Positions 27,601 to 33,146 of a DNA stretch of 33,146 nucleotides are shown piece after piece. How positions within the stretch are numbered: position 1 is the stretch's first letter; the number at the start of each line of letters is the position of its first letter. The notes below the pieces were generated by a model. The model saw only the letters and a list, made by a program, of their open reading frames with translations, had not been told where the DNA came from and did not search any database. The stretch is from NCBI GenBank assembly GCA_002720745.1, contig PBJO01000025.1, positions 1-33,146 of the forward strand. The letters are read 5' to 3'. A program made the position numbers and the translations under genes. Source of the DNA: Balneola sp. (GTDB lineage: Bacteria; Bacteroidota; Rhodothermia; Balneolales; Balneolaceae).

Positions 27601-27689
27601 TTCCAGATGCACATATTGATTTTTATAATAATCCAACATTTTATGCAGAACCTCGGAGGGTACAATTCGGAGTTCAATTTTCATTTTAA
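24675..27689 (+). CDS. TonB-dependent receptor with carboxypeptidase-regulatory-like N-terminus
   Basis: A 1004-aa outer-membrane receptor using proton-motive force via TonB-ExbBD. A signal peptide (IQLGCLSLFMAVFFMGIALAQ, cleavage near 35) is followed by a carboxypeptidase-D-regulatory-like beta-sandwich (37-120: GKITGTLLDAETNEPLIGAT, APGTYVLEARYIGY). A TonB-box-like EEVVVVAER (123-131) and plug domain (about 135-250: LQAGVNVGNDGGIHIRGGRT, VVDGIRV, VISGSFNAEHGQALSGVVNV) come next. The 22-strand barrel ends in ...RVQFGVQFSF with terminal Phe. A DTNGNGQQDEGE loop (650-661) looks like an EF-hand-type calcium loop. No SusD gene follows; instead a large secreted protein does. I prefer the ATG at 24675 over an upstream in-frame TTG because the signal peptide then has a normal length. 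Ligand unknown. Confidence 0.92.
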   Translation: MRQLLANYRARYISIQLGCLSLFMAVFFMGIALAQSGKITGTLLDAETNEPLIGATVGIQGTTKGAITDIDGNYLMLNVAPGTYVLEARYIGYAKVVVKDVIVRTDLTTTQNFKLTLESFEGEEVVVVAERQAVIKDITSSEARVSSDEIAKLPVQEITDVIQLQAGVNVGNDGGIHIRGGRTTEVSYVVDGIRVTDDYDGSNGLRLENESIQELQVISGSFNAEHGQALSGVVNVVTKSGNNNFEASFRGWGGGYLATSEPQLYDGIGTGLSSFNPSRMYNYTASVSGPIIQDKLTFFATARKFQNEGWLTGRNFYSPHGKYVDRIPLGSDLSSYETLYGERIDLSLPYYTADTVIVQGQEYLEIRDNGTRDSSLVNMNRFETQSFQGNLEFKPLSWLKFNLIGTYAQEEGGGFNFGNRFVPNGMNNTFRNNYSLNFKTTISPSANTFITVNIANRYNEYNSYLYEDPWDPRYFNYENLSDPLFGTSNLLYGNQITSAGQFNTYGTNNSRFNRFTDSYIIKSEISSQINQHHFIKAGVNVQFDEIFFESISLSPLSQQGVSIPEGTPQDLIDRGLIELGYPEINSPGFQRYTEKPRNFSGYIQDKIEYDNLIINVGLRFDYFDPNTDVPADPEDPDIYLPTKSENLYTDTNGNGQQDEGERSLTVVDRQAYWWKAASVKYQISPRIGVAYPINTGGVIYFSYGYFFQMPSYDRLYTNSQILLSQTGGDQGLFGNPNLEAEKSIQYELGLKQEIFDGTAIELTGYYKDTRDYVSSRPQITGAPSITYGIYYNRDFSKSLGTTFAFNQFVNQRFNFGLDYTFSIVEGSNSDPASEYFAILAQGSQIDSTNQSNTLTKIVQPLNWDRTHIINGSMFFTGDTWGTNILTRFASGTPYTPDRNIPGVLVGEVASTRDLRNTAQLPNRFTIDINTYKNFELQGKAQLQVFLNVYNLLDTKIVNNVYSDSGLPKRPLPARVIPDAHIDFYNNPTFYAEPRRVQFGVQFSF

Positions 27690-27691
27690 GT

Positions 27692-30600
27692 ATGAGAATG
27701 TATCATATGTCATATAGATTTTATATCACACTACTCATTGTCTTGTTAGGAATTTCAAACCCTAAAGGATTCGCGCAAGTCTCTAATTATAAACCAAGTG
27801 AAGAACGATCGGATTTCAACAATCGTAAAATTTCTATAATGGATGGAAACAGGTTACGAGCTACCTATCACAATAATGGCCATGCAGGGCGTAGAAATTC
27901 TGGGGCACTAAACGAATTATTATTTGAATTCCCTAGAAATACGAATAGGGAGTACATGTATTTTATGAGTGTGATGTTTGGTACCGAAGTGCCGGATCAA
28001 AGTACCATTGAAGAGGATGTTTTTCCTCTGGTAAATACCGCGTCATATAAAACGTCTAGAGATGGGCGAAGTAATTGGTCTCTGAATCCAATAGATGGCT
28101 ATACTCGTGATAATTCCGATGAAATGGCTAGAAGCGATCGTGGACCGGAATCACCGCTAGGAAACACATGGCCGAATGCCTGGCCTGATAAATTTGAGGA
28201 TGGTGGAGATGGTTGGGCCGGTTCATGGAACGGCTATTTTGGACGCGATCAATTCAACGCCGACGTGGAATTTTATTATAAAGCGGGGGACGATACCTAC
28301 ACTCGCTTTACAGGTTCAAGATACCAGCCAGATAAGACGGATCCTACTCGAGGTGGTTTAGGCCTAATTTTAGAAACCCGAATTTTGGCTTGGTCGCAAA
28401 CATTAGTGAATGCTACGCACTTCAATTTATTTGAACTCAAGAATGATGCTAGTTATGATTATCCTAGAATGGCATTTGGGCTTTGGATTGCTGACTTCGT
28501 TGCAGGTGGTGGTCCAACCGATACGCCTCTGTTTGATAATATCCGTGCTATTGCCTATTTGACAGATACTGATCGATTAAGTGGAGGTAATGTATTTGAC
28601 GGGGGCTTAATTGGAGAGATGGGTTTAAAATTTATTGAAACTCCTGGGAATTCAATCGATGGAATTGATAACGACGGCGATAGTGATCACTACAATACAA
28701 GCAGCGACATTTATGATCCAGAAAATGTTGATTTATTTACTCGCCTAACTTCAGCAGGGGGAGGATTTTATGATAATATCTCTACGGTTCGGGATACCTT
28801 AATCCGAGTATTTAACCCTACTGATTTTGAGATGCGAGTGATAAACATAGGAGATCCGATTGTATTAATTCAAGAAAACCATAGTCGAGTGATTCATATC
28901 TATGATGGGAATTCATTTACATCTCAAGGTCGTAGTTATGATTATGGCGGTGCTCCTTTTACGGTTCAAGAAGATCTGCTTCCGGAAACGGATGAAGATT
29001 TTGGTATTCATATCGATGGTTTGGATAATGATTTTGACGGGTTAATTGATGAAAACCAACCTAATCATCTGACCAAGAGTACTTATATTCCTTCCTTGGA
29101 TCAATTTCAAACACGCCCAGTACGATTTATCAATTATCTAGAATTCGCCGCTGGTGACACGCTACAAAAAGGCTTAATTGTTTCCAATCAGACTATCCGA
29201 GCACGTATGGCTATTGATGCGGCTTTTGCCTCCCTGGTCAATGATGAATATACTGGTAGGCTTCAGAACTTTCATACAAGTGCGCCAATGATGGATGAAG
29301 GACGTGAAGACTACTTTGATAATGACGACGACTGGAATATTCTAATTGATGATGTAGGTATTCAAGGTAATCCGAATTCTGCAAGTTTGGGGCAGGGTGA
29401 TGGATTCCCAACATCCGGTGCTGGTACAGTATTTCCAGGAGAATCAGGTATTGATAAAACTGATGTTAGTGAAACAGACCTGATCGGAGTATCTAGAGTG
29501 AGAATTTTTGATGCAGGATCTATGCAAGTCACTCAAGATGCTGATATTTGGCTTCGTTACCTGATTCCCGGTGAGTTTATAGAAAAACAAGGAACCGATT
29601 CTGATATATTTGTTTCTTCTGGCCTATTTCCATTAGCAAGAGGGACTTCTGAGCGTTTTGCTGTTGCAATTACTGCTGCTCAGGAAAATCAGCAAAGTGC
29701 CTTATTTGATCGTCAAATGGTCAATGAACGACTTAGAGATGCCACAAAAGCTTACGAAGCGGATTATCAATTTGCTGTTGCGCCTGATCCCCCAATTATT
29801 ACTTCAGTACCTGGAAATGGTAAAGTAACTATATACTGGGATACTAACTCTGAGAATTCTTTTGACCGGTATATGAACCTTCAAACAGGCAATGGTTATG
29901 ATTTTGAAGGCTATAAAGTATATCGCACTACAGATGTATCTTTTGAAGAGATTAGAAGTATCACTGATGGTCGTGGAGGGAAAACCTTTTTGCAACCGGT
30001 AGCAATTTATGACCTCCAAAATGGAGTATTTGGCTTTCATCCAGTTTCAGAAAATGGGTTGCAGTTCAATCTGGGCAGCGACTCTGGCATACGTCGTATT
30101 TATGAAGATACTACTGTCGTTAATGGGCGTAAATATTTTTATGCGGTTACAGCCTTTGATCGTGGTTTAGAGCTAGCGGGGATTAGCCCTTCTGAATCTC
30201 CCGTTCAGATCTCTCTTAATCCTGACGGAAGTGTAGATTTTGGCCAAAATGTACTAGAAGTGCGAGCATCTAGAGAACAAGCTGGATACATTAGTCCCAC
30301 TAGTCCCAATGCGGCCATTTATCAGGGTGCACCCGGTGGGACTGTTGGGGTCGAAGTGATCGATCCTACAAAGTTGAAGGCAGATAACTTGTATGAGGTA
30401 GTCTTTGAAGATACTTTATTAAGTGGAGGCTCAAATCCAGATACTCTGAAGACAAAAAACTTCACCCTACAAAATATTACTAGCGGCACCCCAGATACTT
30501 TACTTTCCCGTTATACCAGCTTAAATGGAGGTAGTAATCCTGTAACCGAAGGCTTTACTGTGAGAGTCACTAATATCGAAACCTTCGGACTAAACGAATT

Positions 30601-31522
30601 ACGTTCAGGTTGGTTCGCCGCAGATCCTGAGGGCATGGACATCCATGGATTTTCATTTGTTAATCAAGCCGCGCCTAAAGTATCCGATTATGAATTAATT
30701 GTGGGTGATAATGTAGGATTTGGACAGTCAATTGAAAAGGAAATTGAGGTAGCAACGGGAATTTTTCAAATTTTACCATCCATTCCTACTAATTTTAAAG
30801 TCATTAATACCTACACTGGGGTAGAAACCAAATATGCCTTTGCTGATTTGAATGTGAACACTTCATTCCAACAAAGATGTAATCCAACCATCATAGTACC
30901 TGGTAATTATACTCCTCCAGAACCAGGTAATCTTTCAGCAGTCGCAGGCTTTAGTGGGCGTTGCTCTGATGTGCTATTTTTGATTGAAGACTTTAGAGGA
31001 GTAGAGGATACGCTTACCTATAAAATCGAAATGGCTCCATTATTAATTAACGGTAATCTCGAAACTAGAAATCCAGCAGCTGGAGATACTCTCAAAATCT
31101 TTACAACCAAGCCATTTTCTTCCAATGATATTTTCCGTTTTCGGTTTGATAGTGAAAACGTACCGCGAATTGACGCTGATTCGGCATCATCCGCCCTTGA
31201 TGATATATTGGTTATACCTAACCCATATAAGGTGGCCAATATCTATGAGCCTAGTGTAACCAATACCAATTTTCAACATAACCGAGAGCTCCATTTTACA
31301 GGAATGCCGGCTCCATCCACTCTGAGAATATTTACTGTCTCTGGGGTTCTGTTGCGTGAAATATCTATTACAGAATCGGACTTAACAAGCGCATACGGTG
31401 GATCCTACGTTTGGAATATGCTTACGAAAGATAATTTAGAAATATCATTTGGCATTTATCTCTATCATGTGGAAGCACCGGGCGTTGGCGAAAAGGTGGG
31501 TAAATTTGCTGTTATTAAATAA
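27692..31522 (+). CDS. Large secreted protein with probable type IX C-terminal sorting domain
   Basis: A 1276-aa exported protein I cannot place in a family. A signal peptide (FYITLLIVLLGISNPKGFAQ, cleavage near 29) precedes about 660 residues of unrecognised beta-rich sequence. This holds three aspartate-rich loops of the DND-D type: SIDGIDNDGDSDHYN (321-335), IDGLDNDFDGLIDEN (441-455) and DYFDNDDDWNILIDD (540-554), which look like calcium sites. A fibronectin-III-like region lies at about 700-845 (PPIITSVPGNGKVTIYWD, DFEGYKVYRT, YFYAVTAFD). The last 105 residues (LDDILVIPNPYKV ... GIYLYHVEAP...GKFAVIK) resemble a type-A T9SS sorting domain. Only two cysteines exist, C1063 and C1091, likely a disulfide. 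It starts 2 bp after the receptor gene and is followed at 7 bp by a PorV-family gene. Likely a surface-exposed partner of the receptor (inference). Confidence 0.82.
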   Translation: MRMYHMSYRFYITLLIVLLGISNPKGFAQVSNYKPSEERSDFNNRKISIMDGNRLRATYHNNGHAGRRNSGALNELLFEFPRNTNREYMYFMSVMFGTEVPDQSTIEEDVFPLVNTASYKTSRDGRSNWSLNPIDGYTRDNSDEMARSDRGPESPLGNTWPNAWPDKFEDGGDGWAGSWNGYFGRDQFNADVEFYYKAGDDTYTRFTGSRYQPDKTDPTRGGLGLILETRILAWSQTLVNATHFNLFELKNDASYDYPRMAFGLWIADFVAGGGPTDTPLFDNIRAIAYLTDTDRLSGGNVFDGGLIGEMGLKFIETPGNSIDGIDNDGDSDHYNTSSDIYDPENVDLFTRLTSAGGGFYDNISTVRDTLIRVFNPTDFEMRVINIGDPIVLIQENHSRVIHIYDGNSFTSQGRSYDYGGAPFTVQEDLLPETDEDFGIHIDGLDNDFDGLIDENQPNHLTKSTYIPSLDQFQTRPVRFINYLEFAAGDTLQKGLIVSNQTIRARMAIDAAFASLVNDEYTGRLQNFHTSAPMMDEGREDYFDNDDDWNILIDDVGIQGNPNSASLGQGDGFPTSGAGTVFPGESGIDKTDVSETDLIGVSRVRIFDAGSMQVTQDADIWLRYLIPGEFIEKQGTDSDIFVSSGLFPLARGTSERFAVAITAAQENQQSALFDRQMVNERLRDATKAYEADYQFAVAPDPPIITSVPGNGKVTIYWDTNSENSFDRYMNLQTGNGYDFEGYKVYRTTDVSFEEIRSITDGRGGKTFLQPVAIYDLQNGVFGFHPVSENGLQFNLGSDSGIRRIYEDTTVVNGRKYFYAVTAFDRGLELAGISPSESPVQISLNPDGSVDFGQNVLEVRASREQAGYISPTSPNAAIYQGAPGGTVGVEVIDPTKLKADNLYEVVFEDTLLSGGSNPDTLKTKNFTLQNITSGTPDTLLSRYTSLNGGSNPVTEGFTVRVTNIETFGLNELRSGWFAADPEGMDIHGFSFVNQAAPKVSDYELIVGDNVGFGQSIEKEIEVATGIFQILPSIPTNFKVINTYTGVETKYAFADLNVNTSFQQRCNPTIIVPGNYTPPEPGNLSAVAGFSGRCSDVLFLIEDFRGVEDTLTYKIEMAPLLINGNLETRNPAAGDTLKIFTTKPFSSNDIFRFRFDSENVPRIDADSASSALDDILVIPNPYKVANIYEPSVTNTNFQHNRELHFTGMPAPSTLRIFTVSGVLLREISITESDLTSAYGGSYVWNMLTKDNLEISFGIYLYHVEAPGVGEKVGKFAVIK

Positions 31523-31529
31523 GGCATTT

Positions 31530-32552
31530 ATGAAAAACGAACGAATGAAAATACGCCTATTTTGGATACTTATTTTTATAGCTCTTCCTATGGCTGCGTA
31601 TCCGCAACTATCTAAGGTGGGTACCTCTGCTGCGGAGTTTTTGCGAATACCTGTAGGTGCACGATCCTCTTCAATGGCAGCATATACAGCTAACATAAAC
31701 GATGGTTCGTCTATGGTACTAAACCCGGCAGGTTTAGCGACTTTAGATAATAGTGAAGTGCTTGTAGAGATAACGCCATGGTATATGGATATGACTCATA
31801 GTTTTTTTGGGGCAGCTATGCCTACAGAAAAAGGTGTTTTTGGAATTCATGTGCTTTCATTGAATTATGGTGAATTCGAAGAAACCACTGCTGAGGCGCA
31901 AGGACTAACTGGTCGTACATTTAGTGCCTATTCCGTATCCTTCGGCTTGACTTATGCCCGACAGTTACTTCCACAATTTAGTATTGGGGGTACCGTCAAA
32001 GTAGTACATGAGCAAATAGCAAAGAGTTCAGCATCGGCCTTAGCTTTCGATATTGGGACAGTCTACCACACTCCTTTCGATGATATTCTATTTGGAGTCA
32101 GTGTGACTAATTTTGGATCCAAGTTACAAATGAATGGAAATGATCTAATTATTAGTTCAGACCCGGATGAATCGCAATCTGGGAATTACGAGCCAGATGC
32201 GTTACTTGCTACCCAGGCTTTTGATTTACCCTTAATGCTTAAGGTAGGGCTGGCATGGGAAGCATTTGAGCGAGAAAATGCTCGTTTGACGCTTTCAGTG
32301 GATGGAAACAACCCTACTAATAACACCCAAAGTATAAGCATTGGTGGCGAATTAGCTTTGGCCAACCAACAAGTTATGTTGCGAGCAGGCTTGCCTTATA
32401 TAGGGCAAGAAGATAAAATTGAGACATTTACGTCTGGGATAGGAGTTCGATATCGTACATCCAGTGGTTTAGGACTTGGATTTAATTACAGTTATCACGG
32501 ATATGAGTATCTTGGAGATGTAAATAAACTTAGCATTCAGATTTTATTTTGA
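31530..32552 (+). CDS. PorV/PorQ-family outer-membrane protein
   Basis: A 340-aa predicted FadL-like barrel. The signal peptide is IRLFWILIFIALPMAAYPQ (cleavage near 26). The family hallmark follows at once: SAAEFLRIPVGARSSSMAAY (33-52), then INDGSSMVLNPAGLATLDN (56-74). The rest alternates beta-strands, ending KLSIQILF with terminal Phe. PorV of the type IX system binds the sorting domain of cargo after SprA and delivers it to the attachment complex; PorQ is a related component. Paralogues next to TonB receptors are frequent in this phylum (from memory). An open frame continues upstream to 31449 inside the previous gene, but the ATG at 31530 (7 bp after that stop) gives a normal signal peptide, so I use it. 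Gene order suggests it serves the upstream 1276-aa protein. Confidence 0.87.
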   Translation: MKNERMKIRLFWILIFIALPMAAYPQLSKVGTSAAEFLRIPVGARSSSMAAYTANINDGSSMVLNPAGLATLDNSEVLVEITPWYMDMTHSFFGAAMPTEKGVFGIHVLSLNYGEFEETTAEAQGLTGRTFSAYSVSFGLTYARQLLPQFSIGGTVKVVHEQIAKSSASALAFDIGTVYHTPFDDILFGVSVTNFGSKLQMNGNDLIISSDPDESQSGNYEPDALLATQAFDLPLMLKVGLAWEAFERENARLTLSVDGNNPTNNTQSISIGGELALANQQVMLRAGLPYIGQEDKIETFTSGIGVRYRTSSGLGLGFNYSYHGYEYLGDVNKLSIQILF

Positions 32553-32556
32553 TAAC

Positions 32557-32570
32557 AGTTTAATTAAACT
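32557..32570. repeat. 14-bp perfect palindrome before the lamin-tail gene
   Basis: AGTTTAATTAAACT is its own reverse complement. It lies in the 24-bp gap between the PorV-family stop (32552) and the next start (32577). It has no loop, so it is not a normal terminator; a protein-binding site is possible, or chance in AT-rich DNA. Confidence 0.4.
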
Positions 32571-32576
32571 AGAAAC

Positions 32577-33146
32577 ATGAATAATACACTAATAATAAAT
32601 CATAATAATATGAACATAATAAATACAATCCTTAAGCAAGGTTTGGTAGCGCTTTTAGCCATTTTTGTATGTATTGGCACCGTTCATGCTCAGGAGATGA
32701 TGACTCAATCGCACGGGGTTTTTTTTTCTGAGTATATAGAAGGGGGGGGCAACAATAAAGCCTTTGAAATATTCAATTCAACAAAAGATGATATTGACTT
32801 AGGTAATTACATAGTACTTGGTAATTATAATGGGAATCCATTTAACGATACTCTAAGATTTACACCTGGTACAATATTAGCGTCTATGGATGTTTATGTA
32901 GTCGCTCACGCTGACGCTGATCCTGCAATTACTGATGTTGCCGATTCATTAATCGAGAATCCATTTAATGACGGAACTTCTTACATAGCAGTATTTAATG
33001 GCGATGATGCTAGGGCGTTAGTCTATATAGATGGGACTGATTCAACAATCGTTGACTATTTTGGTACAGCTGATAATGATCCTGGTAGTGGTTGGGATGT
33101 TGCGGGTGTTTCTGCGGCAACTAAAGATCATACTCTTGTTCGTAAA
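32577..33146 (+). CDS. Lamin-tail-domain secreted protein (5' part, runs off window)
   Basis: 190 codons are present and open to the window end; my own translation from the ATG at 32577. Residues 12-39 (MNIINTILKQGLVALLAIFV-CIGTVHAQ) form a signal peptide, so the ATG at 32610 is the likelier start and 32577 the longest. After it comes a lamin-tail-type domain: GVFFSEYIEGGGNNKAFEIF (about 47-66), then DIDLGNYIVLGNYNGN, VYVVAHADADPAI and GDDARALVYIDGTDSTIVDYFG. This fold is common in secreted nucleases and T9SS cargo of this phylum. The C-terminus, which might hold a nuclease or sorting domain, is not in view. Two homopolymers lie in this part: T9 at 32719-32727 and G8 at 32742-32749. The gene follows the PorV-family gene by 24 bp. 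Confidence 0.82.
   Translation, partial: MNNTLIINHNNMNIINTILKQGLVALLAIFVCIGTVHAQEMMTQSHGVFFSEYIEGGGNNKAFEIFNSTKDDIDLGNYIVLGNYNGNPFNDTLRFTPGTILASMDVYVVAHADADPAITDVADSLIENPFNDGTSYIAVFNGDDARALVYIDGTDSTIVDYFGTADNDPGSGWDVAGVSAATKDHTLVRK

Noticed and set aside
31449-31529. Longer start for the PorV-family gene
   Set aside because: Those 27 codons lie in the coding sequence of the previous gene's sorting domain and would bury the signal peptide; the ATG at 31530 is better.
1-33146. Mobile elements, CRISPR, tRNA, rRNA, integrase or attachment sites
   Set aside because: I looked for transposase-like frames, regularly spaced repeats and RNA gene signatures and found none; gene content is that of an ordinary chromosome.

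Overview
The window is a typical chromosomal stretch from a member of the Bacteroidota/FCB superphylum. The sequence shows SprA (the type IX secretion channel), a PorV/PorQ-family barrel, a large secreted protein with a type-IX-like C-terminal sorting domain, a TonB-dependent receptor with an N-terminal carboxypeptidase-regulatory-like domain, a Bacteroidota-style LptF/LptG pair, a futalosine-independent menaquinone pathway (MenF/MenD) and an MEP isoprenoid pathway (IspG). The AT-rich DNA and the TonB receptor / big CTD protein / PorV / lamin-tail gene order make me favour a marine Balneolota-type organism (inference; Cytophagia or Rhodothermota relatives are not excluded). I see no insertion sequence, prophage, CRISPR array, tRNA or rRNA.

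Layout. 1-2398 (minus): menF then the N-terminal 299 codons of menD, overlapping by 23 bp, with a perfect 12-bp inverted repeat just upstream of menF. 2507-2782 (minus): a 91-aa DUF4290-like protein. 3120-4523 (plus): a cystathionine-beta-synthase-like PLP enzyme and a DUF3467 protein. 4576-7065 (minus): lptF-lptG, the LPS export permease. 7246-14574 (plus): sprA, 2442 aa, divergent from lptF. 14672-16974 (minus): rsmI-lnt, overlapping by 4 bp. 17110-22792 (plus): a tightly packed run of a VOC-family protein, an ATP-grasp ligase-like protein, a CrtISO/phytoene-desaturase-like flavoprotein, two tandem rhomboid proteases and ispG. 22991-33146 (plus): a likely envelope operon of a double-parvulin lipoprotein, a TonB receptor, a 1276-aa secreted CTD protein, a PorV-family barrel and the start of a lamin-tail-domain secreted protein.

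How it fits together. Much of the window concerns the cell envelope: LptFG (LPS export), Lnt (lipoprotein maturation), SprA (type IX translocon), a lipoprotein PPIase, a TonB receptor and a PorV-family barrel. The most interesting unit is the final operon. It packs a chaperone-like lipoprotein, an active-transport receptor, a large unclassified surface protein with an apparent type IX sorting tail, and a barrel of the family that carries such cargo. This suggests a self-contained surface-assembly or uptake module. The VOC / ATP-grasp / flavoprotein run is a second, smaller candidate for an uncharacterised pathway.

Start codons: several genes use non-ATG starts (sprA, lptG and the parvulin lipoprotein GTG; rsmI and rhomboid 1 TTG). 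Three starts were moved downstream of the longest open frame, at 17110, 24675 and 31530.
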